From an uncultured Mycoplasmatota bacterium (GTDB taxonomy: Bacteria > Bacillota_I > Bacilli_A > RF39 > UBA660), in the NCBI GenBank assembly GCA_900553835.1, contig USFF01000014.1, forward strand, positions 1 to 20,810: a DNA stretch of 20,810 nt, written 5' to 3'. The notes beneath the pieces are model-generated. The model worked only from the letters and a program-made list of their open reading frames with translations. It ran no database searches and was not told the DNA's origin. Within the stretch, counting starts at the first letter, position 1. Every line of letters starts with the position of its first letter. Position numbers and translations under genes: made by a program. Shown here piece after piece: positions 7,050 to 14,051 of this stretch.

Positions 7050-7126
7050 TGGTGGGCCTGAATGGACTTGAACCATCGACCTTGCGCTTATCAGACGCAC
7101 GCTCTAACCAACTGAGCTACAAGCCC
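7050..7126 (-). tRNA. tRNA-Ile (GAU)
   Basis: This 77-nt tRNA starts GGGCTTGTAGCTCAGTTGG; the anticodon loop CTGATAA gives GAT. It has encoded CCA and discriminator A and precedes tRNA-Glu with a 10-base gap. Confidence 0.97.
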
Positions 7127-7148
7127 GTCTTTTGTAAAGACCTATTTC

Positions 7149-7177
7149 ATTTTACTAAATTTTATGTATAAAATCAA
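7149..7177 (-). promoter_or_regulatory. Promoter of the tRNA-Ile/tRNA-Glu unit
   Basis: TTGATT (7177-7172), a 17-bp spacer and TAAAAT (7154-7149) on the minus strand, 22 bases upstream of tRNA-Ile. Confidence 0.7.
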
Positions 7178-7224
7178 GCATAAATTAACAAAATTATTAA
7201 AATAATACAAATTTTATAAAAAAA

Positions 7225-7253
7225 TTGTAAAATTTTGGTATATAAGTTATAAT
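7225..7253 (+). promoter_or_regulatory. Promoter of hemW
   Basis: TTGTAA, a 17-bp spacer and TATAAT. Transcription would begin about 7260, right at the AAGGAG ribosome site, giving a leader of about 14 bases. Confidence 0.65.
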
Positions 7254-7273
7254 TATTATAAGGAGTGATGACT

Positions 7274-8356
7274 GTGAGAAGTGTATATATCCACATTCCA
7301 TTTTGTAAAAGTATATGTAGCTATTGTGATTTTTGTAAATTCTTACATGAAGAAGTATATGCAAGTGAATATTTAAATGAATTATCTAAAGAAATAGATA
7401 AATATTATGATAACGATAAAATAAGAACACTTTATATAGGTGGAGGTACCCCAAGTGTTCTAAGCTTAAATAATTTAAAAAAATTATTTGAAATAACTAA
7501 AAAATTTGATACATCTTTATTAGAAGAATTTACTTTTGAAATGAATATAGATGATATAACTGAAGAAAAACTTCTCTTACTTAAAACTAATAATGTTAAT
7601 AGAATTAGTATAGGTATTCAGTCATTTAATGAAATTAATTTAAAATACTTAAATAGAAAACATACTAAAAATGAAATAATAAAAAACATTAACTTAGCAA
7701 AAAATTATTTTACTAATATAAATGTAGATCTAATGTTTGCTCTTCCAATAGAAACTTTTAGTACTTTAAAAAAAGATGTAAAAGAAATTTTAAAACTAGA
7801 TGTGCCACATATTTCAACATATAGTCTAATAATTGAACAAAATACAGTACTATCACATAGCAAAGTAAAACCAATAGAAGAAGACTTAGACTATAAAATG
7901 TATTCATACATTTTAAAAGAATTAAAAAAGAATAATTATAACCATTATGAAGTAAGTAACTTTGCTAAAGAAGGGTATCAAAGTAAACATAATCTAAACT
8001 ACTGGGAAAATAATGAATACTATGGTTTTGGCTTAGGAGCGCATGGCTTTATAAGTGAACTTAGGTATGAAAACACAAGAAGTTTTAATACTTACTTAAA
8101 AGGAAACTATAGATTTAATGAATTAGTTCTCTCTAAAAGAGAAGACATGGAAAATGAAGTAATTCTAGGTTTAAGAAAATTAGAAGGTATAAACATAGTT
8201 GACTTCTTTAATAAATATAAAATAAATATACAAGAAGAATTTAACATAACACCACTTCTAAAAAATGGTTTATTAAAGATTAAAAATAATAATATTTACA
8301 TACCGGAAGAAAAAATATACATAATGAATACAATCTTAAATGAAATACTAAAGTAG
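7274..8356 (+). CDS. hemW: HemW-like radical SAM protein (oxygen-independent coproporphyrinogen oxidase family)
   Basis: This 360-aa protein has N-terminal IHIPFCKSICSYCDFC: Cys11, Cys15 and Cys18 form the CX3CX2C radical SAM site for a [4Fe-4S] cluster, with an extra Cys21. The family motifs YIGGGTPS, FEMN and RISIGIQSF follow, and YGFGLGAHG near the C-terminal half is typical of HemW. HemW in other bacteria is a heme chaperone rather than a coproporphyrinogen dehydrogenase; no other heme gene is in this window. I chose GTG 7274 because AGGAG (7261-7265) is eight bases upstream; ATG 7268 and GTG 7265 are too close to it. The next gene is 350 bases away, so it is probably a single-gene unit. 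Confidence 0.88.
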   Translation: MRSVYIHIPFCKSICSYCDFCKFLHEEVYASEYLNELSKEIDKYYDNDKIRTLYIGGGTPSVLSLNNLKKLFEITKKFDTSLLEEFTFEMNIDDITEEKLLLLKTNNVNRISIGIQSFNEINLKYLNRKHTKNEIIKNINLAKNYFTNINVDLMFALPIETFSTLKKDVKEILKLDVPHISTYSLIIEQNTVLSHSKVKPIEEDLDYKMYSYILKELKKNNYNHYEVSNFAKEGYQSKHNLNYWENNEYYGFGLGAHGFISELRYENTRSFNTYLKGNYRFNELVLSKREDMENEVILGLRKLEGINIVDFFNKYKINIQEEFNITPLLKNGLLKIKNNNIYIPEEKIYIMNTILNEILK

Positions 8357-8706
8357 TTCAAAAATAAAAAATATTTTGTATAATGAGTGCACAAGAGAAA
8401 TCTTCATAAAATAATAACAAGTAATACATAATCAAATTTTTAAAATTAATATCATTCTTTATAATAAAGTACATATTAAACATAAGTTTTAATTCTTAAG
8501 CTTATGTTTTTTTGTATGAAACAAAATACAAAAATATAATATTTCAAATTTTAAAAATTTAAATTTAAAAATTAAATTTTTACACTTTTGTGTAAAATTT
8601 TGATGTAAAATTTCACGTAAATCAAAAATTTTTAGGGGAATTTTAGGTAAAAAATTCGTATAAGAAAGGGGAAGGGGATAATTCTACCCTTCAGAAGGAG
8701 GAAGTT
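8357..8706. other. AT-rich intergenic stretch with hairpins, hemW to DUF1016 gene
   Basis: No gene is seen here. It holds an inverted repeat with T-run (8478-8513, AAACATAAG/CTTATGTTT then Ts), which could be the distal hemW terminator. Next are long A/T tracts (8540-8580), a hairpin TTTTTACAC-TTTT-GTGTAAAA (8577-8597), and close to the next gene a GC-richer hairpin GAAGGG/CCCTTC (8671-8692) ending two bases before the AAGGAGG ribosome site. It is unusually long and structured for this window. Confidence 0.5.
8478..8513 (+). terminator. Probable terminator downstream of hemW
   Basis: Nine-bp stem AAACATAAG / CTTATGTTT with a 14-base loop and seven T residues, about 120 bases after the hemW stop. 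Confidence 0.5.
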
Positions 8707-9606
8707 ATGGAAGAAAATTATTTAGAGAATATAAGGGGCTTTATAATAAGTGAACAAGCAAGAACTATAGTAAGAGATTATAATGCTAATAAGAGTAAGC
8801 TAGAAACTTATTATAATATTGGCAAAGAACTTGCTGAAGCAGGAAAACATTATGGGGAAGGAATAGTAAAGAAGTATGCAACTGAATTGGCTAAGGAGTT
8901 TGGCAAAGGATATACGTATAGTGACCTTAATAGAATGATTAAATTTTTTAGTTTGACCCAAAAATTGGGGGCACTGCCCCCAATTTTGTCTTGGAGTCAT
9001 ATTTCTAAGCTTTTACCACTTACTGATATGAATGAAATTAATTATTATATTAGTGTTACAATAAGAGACAATCTATCTTATAGAAATCTTGCAGAAAGAA
9101 TAAAGAGTGATGAGTATGGCAGGTTACCACTAGAAACAAAAATCAAATTAAAAGAAAGTAAAGAAGTAAATGAAAAAGACATGGTGCCTAGTACAATATT
9201 TGTACCATCTAATAAATTAAAAGAGGAACTAACAGAGAAGGTGTTAGAAAATTTAATAATAGATAATATCAGTAATGTAATGGAACAACTTGGAGAAGGC
9301 TACTGTTTTATTAAAAATCAATATAAAATAAATATTGGTAATAAAAACAATTATATAGATATACTTTTATTTAATATAAAATATAATAACTATGTTGTTA
9401 TAGAATTAAAAGTAAGAGAATTTAAAAAAGAAGATGTAGGACAAATACTCTTGTACATGAACTATATAGATAAGGAAGTAAAAAGTATAACTCAAAATAA
9501 AACTATGGGAATAATAATTACAAAAGAAGTAGATAAATTTGTAGTTAGATATGTTAATTACGATAACATTGCTATTTCAAGTATTAATTTAGTGGAGCAA
9601 CCATAA
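8707..9606 (+). CDS. DUF1016 / YhcG-type PDDEXK nuclease
   Basis: This 299-aa protein has two parts. The N-terminal DUF1016 helical domain (about 15-140) includes KYATELAKEFGKGYTYSDLNRM and LSWSHISKLLPL. The C-terminal PDDEXK nuclease fold has YIDILLFN (Asp218), VVIELKVREF (Glu233 and Lys235) and DVGQILLYMNYID (Gln246), the usual YhcG active-site set. YhcG-family proteins are found in defence islands and beside restriction systems; their target is not well defined. AAGGAGG precedes the ATG. Codons 85-95 contain a perfect 27-bp DNA palindrome, GC-rich in an AT-rich gene. Two decayed copies of the same family follow directly. The gene stands alone here, with no restriction-modification gene nearby. 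Confidence 0.9.
   Translation: MEENYLENIRGFIISEQARTIVRDYNANKSKLETYYNIGKELAEAGKHYGEGIVKKYATELAKEFGKGYTYSDLNRMIKFFSLTQKLGALPPILSWSHISKLLPLTDMNEINYYISVTIRDNLSYRNLAERIKSDEYGRLPLETKIKLKESKEVNEKDMVPSTIFVPSNKLKEELTEKVLENLIIDNISNVMEQLGEGYCFIKNQYKINIGNKNNYIDILLFNIKYNNYVVIELKVREFKKEDVGQILLYMNYIDKEVKSITQNKTMGIIITKEVDKFVVRYVNYDNIAISSINLVEQP
8961..8987. repeat. In-frame perfect palindrome, DUF1016 copy 1
   Basis: AAAATTGGGGGCA and TGCCCCCAATTTT are 13-bp arms around a single C at 8974. It encodes part of QKLGALPPILS just before the conserved SWSH. G5/C5 runs are rare in this sequence. Confidence 0.95.
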
Positions 9607-9697
9607 AAATTTTATTTTAGGAACAATGAGAGCATTTTATTATTTTATTCAAAAATGCGGTGCAATGCACCGCGTTTTGACTAGAAAATATATATAA
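9602..9697 (+). pseudogene. DUF1016 fragment, copy 2
   Basis: Directly after the intact gene, the frame containing ATG 9626 reads MRAFYYFIQKCGAM then HRVLTRKYI and a stop. This aligns with MIKFFSLTQKLGAL of the intact gene and MRQFYILFEKGAAV of the next fragment. Only about 25 codons survive, and the conserved Trp of the SWSH motif is replaced by Arg. It retains the palindrome at the homologous codons (9652-9678). Confidence 0.6.
9652..9678. repeat. Palindrome in DUF1016 copy 2
   Basis: GCGGTGCA and TGCACCGC are perfect 8-bp arms around a single A at 9665. Including one T-G wobble, the arms extend to AAAATGCGGTGCA / TGCACCGCGTTTT, 13 bp as in copy 1. Confidence 0.9.
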
Positions 9698-9720
9698 TTT
9701 ATAGTTAGAGTTAACTACGA

Positions 9721-9909
9721 ATGTTTACATATATAGAAAGGCTAGTTAAGGAATTTGGCAAAGGATATTCTGTTTCAAACTTAAAAAGAATGCGCCAATT
9801 TTATATACTTTTTGAAAAAGGTGCGGCAGTGCCGCACCAATTGACATGGGAACACTTAAGATTACTTTTGCCACTAAAAAATGTCGAAGAAATACAGTTT
9901 TGTGTTTAG
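9721..9909 (+). pseudogene. DUF1016 N-terminal domain fragment, copy 3
   Basis: The 62-codon frame reads RLVKEFGKGYSVSNLKRMRQFY, then EKGAAVPHQLTWEHLRLLLPLKNVEEIQFCV and stops. It corresponds to about residues 58-112 of the intact copy; the first 55-60 residues and the entire nuclease domain are missing, and no ribosome site precedes ATG 9721. DNA around 9749-9775 is close to the intact gene (AAGGAATTTGGCAAAGGATA versus AAGGAGTTTGGCAAAGGATA), though the protein has diverged, so it is a paralogue remnant rather than a recent duplicate. It keeps a palindrome at 9820-9838. Confidence 0.7.
9820..9838. repeat. Palindrome in DUF1016 copy 3
   Basis: GGTGCGGCA and TGCCGCACC are perfect 9-bp arms around a single G at 9829, encoding GAAVPH just before QLTWEH. 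Confidence 0.95.
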
Positions 9910-9987
9910 TGACAATTATTATAAATTAACAATGTCAGTTGGCAAAAATGGTAATGTAAATAAATTTATAATGTAGGAAAATTAAAG

Positions 9988-10050
9988 AAAAGAAAAAGAC
10001 CCGCAATTAGTGGCTCTTCCGTTAATAACGGCGCCATCGGGTCTTTAACT
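9988..10050 (-). ncRNA. Candidate small structured RNA, about 60 nt
   Basis: On the minus strand a transcript starting near 10050 would fold almost completely. The outer helix AAAGACCCG/CGGGTCTTT (10046-10038 with 10003-9995) encloses an internal loop, TGGC/GCCA, a second small loop and CCGTT-ATT-AACGG. The outer helix runs into TTTTTC, so the RNA terminates itself. A strong promoter lies at the expected distance upstream. GC content is far above the surroundings, a usual sign of structured RNA in AT-rich genomes. It cannot be only the terminator of the alaS operon, because the promoter sits between them. I do not recognise the family. Confidence 0.6.
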
Positions 10051-10056
10051 ACAAAC

Positions 10057-10085
10057 AGTATACCATCCTTAAAAGATAAAGTCAA
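10057..10085 (-). promoter_or_regulatory. Promoter of the small RNA
   Basis: TTGACT (10085-10080), a 17-bp spacer and TATACT (10062-10057) on the minus strand; one of the best promoters in the window. The -35 begins four bases after the stop of the 63-aa gene. Confidence 0.75.
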
Positions 10086-10088
10086 TTC

Positions 10089-10280
10089 TTAAAACCATTT
10101 CTTAGAAAGTTTTTTAGCTCTTTCTACTCCTTCAAAATACTTCTTTTCATCCATTGTAGTTTTCCCAGCAAAACATGTTTCTGACCTATCAACTCTTGCA
10201 TCTTTTGCTATTTTATTAAGTTCTAGTTTATTCTTAATTTCATTAGCATCTACGCTAATACGTTTTAACTCTTTAAACAT
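10089..10280 (-). CDS. Unknown 63-aa basic protein coupled to rlmN
   Basis: The protein starts MFKELKRISVDANEIKNKLE and ends KLSKKWF; it is small, charged, rich in Lys, probably helical, and has one Cys in ETCFAGK. No family is recognised. ATG 10280 is chosen because AGGAG lies six bases upstream; this start overlaps the last 8 bases of rlmN, indicating translational coupling. It is the last gene of the alaS operon. A function linked to tRNA or ribosome modification would be only a guess from position. Confidence 0.6.
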   Translation of the reverse strand: MFKELKRISVDANEIKNKLELNKIAKDARVDRSETCFAGKTTMDEKKYFEGVERAKKLSKKWF

Positions 10281-11301
10281 TTTCTTCTCCTCTTTCATAA
10301 CTTGCTTTTAACTGACCACAAGCGCCTTTTATATTAGAACCCATTTCTCTTCTTTTTTGAACATTAATACCATTTTTAGTAAGATAATCAAAAAACTTAC
10401 TTATTTTATCTTTTGAACTTCTTCTAAACTCACTATCTGTTTCATTATAGGGTATGATATTTATATACACAAGTTTCCCTTTAAAAAGATTTACAAGTTC
10501 TTTAGCATTATCTAAACTATCATTTATGTTATTTAAAAGTATATATTCTAAAGTAACTCTTCTATTAGTTTTTTTAATATAATAGTCTATTGCTTTAATA
10601 AGTTCGTCTAATTTATATGCTTTTGCTATAGGCATTAATTCCTCTCTAAGCTTTTGATTAGAAGCATGAAGACTAATAGCTAGATTAATATCTAAATCTA
10701 AATCAGCAAATTCATATATCTTGGGAACTATTCCACATGTACTAACAGTTATTCTTCTAGAACCTTTATCCATACCTTTATTACATGTAAATATATTAAG
10801 TGCTTTAACTAAATTTTCATAGTTATTAAAAGGTTCTCCTATACCCATAACTACTATATTATTTACCCTTATATTTTCTATTTTTTCAATTGTTAAAACT
10901 TCTAATACCATTTCACTTACAGATAAATTTCTCTTCATCTTAAGTTTACCACTTTGACAAAACTTACATGCCATGTTACATCCAATTTGTGAACTAATAC
11001 ATATACTTTCTCCATAACTTTGATGCATTAATACGACTTCAACTGTTGAATCATTTACTTCAAGTAAATACTTATTAGCAGTTTCACTTTTTAAAATATC
11101 TATTACTTTTAAATACTTTATTTCGAAGTTTTTTTCTAAATATTCTTTTAAAGATTTACTAATATTAGAAATATCTTCAAAGGAAGAAACTTTTCTTTTG
11201 TAAATACCTTCAAATACTTGAGTAGCATTATACTTTTTAAAGCCTTCTTTTTCTAGTAAATCCTCAAGTTCATTTAGTGTTAAATCAAATATACTCTTCA
11301 T
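10273..11301 (-). CDS. rlmN: RlmN/Cfr-family radical SAM rRNA/tRNA methyltransferase
   Basis: This 342-aa enzyme would methylate C2 of adenine 2503 of 23S rRNA (and A37 of some tRNAs) using SAM and a [4Fe-4S] cluster. Seen: CISSQIGCNMACKFC, with cluster ligands Cys108, Cys112 and Cys115; GIGEPFNNYENL; SLHASNQKLREELMP; and the C-terminal MGSNIKGACGQL with the conserved methyl-carrying Cys328. Cfr (A2503 C8 methylation, antibiotic resistance) shares these motifs. The chromosomal setting and single copy here favour RlmN, but motif reading alone does not separate the two. The start ATG overlaps the alaS stop by four bases (ATGA). Confidence 0.85.
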   Translation of the reverse strand: MKSIFDLTLNELEDLLEKEGFKKYNATQVFEGIYKRKVSSFEDISNISKSLKEYLEKNFEIKYLKVIDILKSETANKYLLEVNDSTVEVVLMHQSYGESICISSQIGCNMACKFCQSGKLKMKRNLSVSEMVLEVLTIEKIENIRVNNIVVMGIGEPFNNYENLVKALNIFTCNKGMDKGSRRITVSTCGIVPKIYEFADLDLDINLAISLHASNQKLREELMPIAKAYKLDELIKAIDYYIKKTNRRVTLEYILLNNINDSLDNAKELVNLFKGKLVYINIIPYNETDSEFRRSSKDKISKFFDYLTKNGINVQKRREMGSNIKGACGQLKASYERGEENV

Positions 11302-13034
11302 TCTAGTATAGCCTTTATCCTTCTTACTCCTGAACTTGAAGCTTCTTCTTTTATTATCTTAAAAGTACCTAGTTCACTTGTATTCTTTACATGTGGGCCT
11401 CCACATAACTCATGAGATATATCTCCTATACTATAAACAGTTACTATATCAGGGTATTTTTCTATAAACATACATTCAGCTCCACTTTTAATTGCTTCTT
11501 CCTTGCTCATTTCTTTAACTGTTACTGGTAAAGCTTCTTTTATCCACTTATTTACTAATTCTTCGGTTTTTGTTTTTTCTTCATCTGTTAACTTGTGATC
11601 ACAAGAAAAATCAAATCTCATTCTTTCACTTGTTATATTACTTCCCTTTTGGTGAACATCTTTATTTACTACTATCTTTAACGCAGCATTAAGTAAATGT
11701 GTTGCAGTGTGATACTTAGTTTCCATTATTCCGTTTCCAGAAAGTCCTCCTTTAAACTTACCAGCACTTTGAGTTCTTGAAAGTTCTTGATGTTTCTTAA
11801 ATAGTTCTTTGAAACCTAAAGTATCTACTTTTATTCCTTTTTCAAGCGCTAATTCTTCAGTAAGTTCAATTGGAAAACCATATGTATCATATAAATGAAA
11901 AGCATTAGAAGCATCTATGTCTTTATTAGAAACTTTTTTAAATTCTTTTAAACCTTTTTCTAGTGTTTTATTAAATTTTTCCTTTTCGTTTTTTAGAACT
12001 TCAAAAACTACACTTTCATTACTCTCTAGTTCACTATAATACTTTTTGTATTTATTTATTATTAAAGAGGCTATTTGTTGTTCCCAGTTAGTGTTAACAT
12101 CAATTCCTAGTTTCTTAGCATGTCTAATACTTCTTCTAATAAGTCTTCTTAATATATAACCTTGATCAGTATTACTAGGTTTAATTCCTGAAGGATCAGC
12201 ACTTATAAATACACTAGTACGTATATGATCTGCTATTATTCTTATGCTTTCTTCATTACCGGTATAAGGCTTAGAAGAAATTTCACTAATCAAATCAATA
12301 ACATCTTTCCATACACTTGATAAATAGTTATCATTTACTCCTTCTAAAACAGCAACAGTTCTTTCTAGTCCCATACCTGTATCAACATTCTTTTTAGGAA
12401 GTTCAGATACATTTCCGTCTTCACTTTTATAAAATTCCATAAATACATTATTCCATATTTCAACCCATCTATCATCTTCAGGATCAAATACTTCTGGAAT
12501 AGCATCATTACTTCTAAAGTAAAATATTTCAGTATCTGGTCCACATGGTCCAGAAGTTCCTGCTATCCAAAAATTATCACTTACTGTTTTAGCAATTCTT
12601 TCCTTTTTAATTCCTAAACTTAACCATTTATTATAACTAACTTCATCAAACGGGATATTTCCTTCTCCAGCATAAACAGTAACTGCAAGTTTTTCTACTG
12701 GTATATTTAATACTTTAGTTAAGAATTCAAAACTATAACTTATACTCTCATCTTTAAAATAGTCTCCTAAACTCCAGTTACCTAGCATTTCAAAAAATGT
12801 GTGGTGGGTTTTATCTCCTATTACATCTAAATCATTTGTTCTTATACACTTTTGATAATCAACAAGCCTAGTTCCATAAGGATGTGCTTCTCCCATTAAA
12901 TAAGGTATAAGGGGTTGCATACCTGCTGTGTTAAATAGTACACTTGGATCATTTTCAGGCACGACTGGGCTACTAGGTATCCATTTGTGTCCTTTACTTA
13001 CAAAATAATTAATATATAAATCTTTTAAGTTCAC
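11298..13034 (-). CDS. alaS: Alanyl-tRNA synthetase, compact form lacking the C-terminal domain
   Basis: The protein has 578 residues, against about 870 in typical bacteria. The catalytic class II core is complete: PSSPVVPENDPSVLF, FFEMLGNWSLGDYF (motif 2) and DTGMGLERTVAVLEG (motif 3), then the tRNA-recognition region IRIIADHIRTSVF and GYILRRLIRRSIRHA. The editing domain keeps its zinc ligands His442 and His446 (HTATHLL), Cys544 and His548 (LCGGPH). It ends right after VRRIKAILE, so the DHHA1/C-Ala domain is absent, and the beta-barrel insert before the editing domain is almost gone. Variants such as LCGGPH, GPCGPDTEIFY and DRWVEIWNNVFME are what I remember from Patescibacteria AlaRS. The start is GTG with GGAGG inside the end of the preceding gene. 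Confidence 0.93.
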   Translation of the reverse strand: MNLKDLYINYFVSKGHKWIPSSPVVPENDPSVLFNTAGMQPLIPYLMGEAHPYGTRLVDYQKCIRTNDLDVIGDKTHHTFFEMLGNWSLGDYFKDESISYSFEFLTKVLNIPVEKLAVTVYAGEGNIPFDEVSYNKWLSLGIKKERIAKTVSDNFWIAGTSGPCGPDTEIFYFRSNDAIPEVFDPEDDRWVEIWNNVFMEFYKSEDGNVSELPKKNVDTGMGLERTVAVLEGVNDNYLSSVWKDVIDLISEISSKPYTGNEESIRIIADHIRTSVFISADPSGIKPSNTDQGYILRRLIRRSIRHAKKLGIDVNTNWEQQIASLIINKYKKYYSELESNESVVFEVLKNEKEKFNKTLEKGLKEFKKVSNKDIDASNAFHLYDTYGFPIELTEELALEKGIKVDTLGFKELFKKHQELSRTQSAGKFKGGLSGNGIMETKYHTATHLLNAALKIVVNKDVHQKGSNITSERMRFDFSCDHKLTDEEKTKTEELVNKWIKEALPVTVKEMSKEEAIKSGAECMFIEKYPDIVTVYSIGDISHELCGGPHVKNTSELGTFKIIKEEASSSGVRRIKAILE

Positions 13035-13035
13035 T

Positions 13036-13431
13036 TTAATTCCTCCTTTTTTCTAATTTTAAAGTGTATTCCTTTGTATCAATTTTTTCATATACACTAT
13101 TTATTAGATTAAAATTAATTTTAACAAGACAACTATCTATGAGACTATTATCTACTACATATGTTTTTAATGCTACTTCATCACTAATCTTAATTAAATG
13201 AACACTGTATGTTTGTTCATTTTCACTTTCTATTCTTATACTTATTTGTTTACTATGTTTATATAATGAGATGTTTTTAGTCCCTTTTATACACCTAGAA
13301 TTAACTTTTAAATTATCGTCATCTATTTCTAGAGTTTCTAAATCAAAAGAAGTTATATTAGTTAATTCACTAATTAAATTTAATTTACTAATTATGCTTG
13401 AATTTATTTCATTAATATTTACTTTTTTCAT
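13036..13431 (-). CDS. Unknown 131-aa protein upstream of alaS
   Basis: The sequence MKKVNINEINSSIISKLNLI... is polar, with alternating strands (ISLYKHSKQISIRIESE, YSVHLIKISDEVALKTYVVD) suggesting a small beta-rich fold; no signal peptide or membrane segment is seen. I do not recognise a family. GGAGG precedes the ATG. Its last codons AGG AGG serve as the ribosome site for alaS, whose GTG begins one base after this gene's stop, so the two are translationally coupled and probably co-regulated by the upstream T-box. Confidence 0.65.
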   Translation of the reverse strand: MKKVNINEINSSIISKLNLISELTNITSFDLETLEIDDDNLKVNSRCIKGTKNISLYKHSKQISIRIESENEQTYSVHLIKISDEVALKTYVVDNSLIDSCLVKINFNLINSVYEKIDTKEYTLKLEKRRN

Positions 13432-13481
13432 TTTTATCCTCCTTTTTTTACTTTGTAAGTTGTTTTTACTTTCTTGAAATT

Positions 13482-14033
13482 CTAATCATTATCCTTTAAT
13501 ATAATACTTAATTTTTCTTCTAATTCTTCTATAGAACCATCATTATTTATTTCATAGTCATAACCTTTGTAACTATCTAGTGCAGTTTCTGTCACATGTT
13601 TTTTTTCTTCTTCTGTAAGTAAATTCATATCTTCTCTATTAATATGAACACTTATTACATTTTTAAATTCATTCTTAATATAATCAATCTCTTCAGGAAA
13701 TCTAGCATCTCCAATTATAATAACATCAAAGAATTTAGAATAAACTTTAATATCTTCTATAATTCTATTAATAAAGAAATTCTTATCAATAGTATTTCTG
13801 ATAATATCAGTTCCAAGTACTTGTAAAAGTGTTCTAGGTTTATTTTCATCATTCCCATCCCAAGAACTTATTTTTTTAGCATATTCTTTAATATAGCTAG
13901 CATAGTATAAAGAAATAACTTTTTTACTTATTTGTTCATATTTTCTTTTAAGTATTTCAAGTGATGTATCTTTTCCACTTCTTGCCTTTCCAGATAAAAC
14001 TATAACTAAGGCTTCTTCTTTTCTTAACTCCAT
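13482..14033 (-). CDS. Deoxynucleoside monophosphate kinase-like P-loop kinase
   Basis: This 183-aa protein has Walker A GKARSGKDTS (about 15-24), the segment LLQVLGTDIIRNTID, and IIIGDARFPEEIDYIK with a conserved DxRFxxE. These are features of phage T4 gp1-type dNMP kinases, which phosphorylate dNMPs to dNDPs. The protein is cytosolic and would feed DNA precursor synthesis. It is the first gene after the alanine T-box, 50 bases before the 131-aa gene, so its expression would follow alanyl-tRNA charging, a surprising link. The family is common in phages, but the surroundings are housekeeping genes with the same base composition, so this copy looks resident. Confidence 0.75.
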   Translation of the reverse strand: MELRKEEALVIVLSGKARSGKDTSLEILKRKYEQISKKVISLYYASYIKEYAKKISSWDGNDENKPRTLLQVLGTDIIRNTIDKNFFINRIIEDIKVYSKFFDVIIIGDARFPEEIDYIKNEFKNVISVHINREDMNLLTEEEKKHVTETALDSYKGYDYEINNDGSIEELEEKLSIILKDND

Positions 14034-14051
14034 ATAAACTCCTTTCTAAAT

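Noticed and set aside
9995..10046. The 10-kb hairpin as merely the alaS operon terminator
   Set aside because: A strong promoter lies between the last gene and the hairpin, and the internal loops exceed what a terminator needs; it may still double as the operon terminator.
13482..14033. Prophage remnant because of the T4-type dNMP kinase
   Set aside because: No other phage gene is nearby, base composition matches, and the gene sits within a T-box operon of housekeeping genes.
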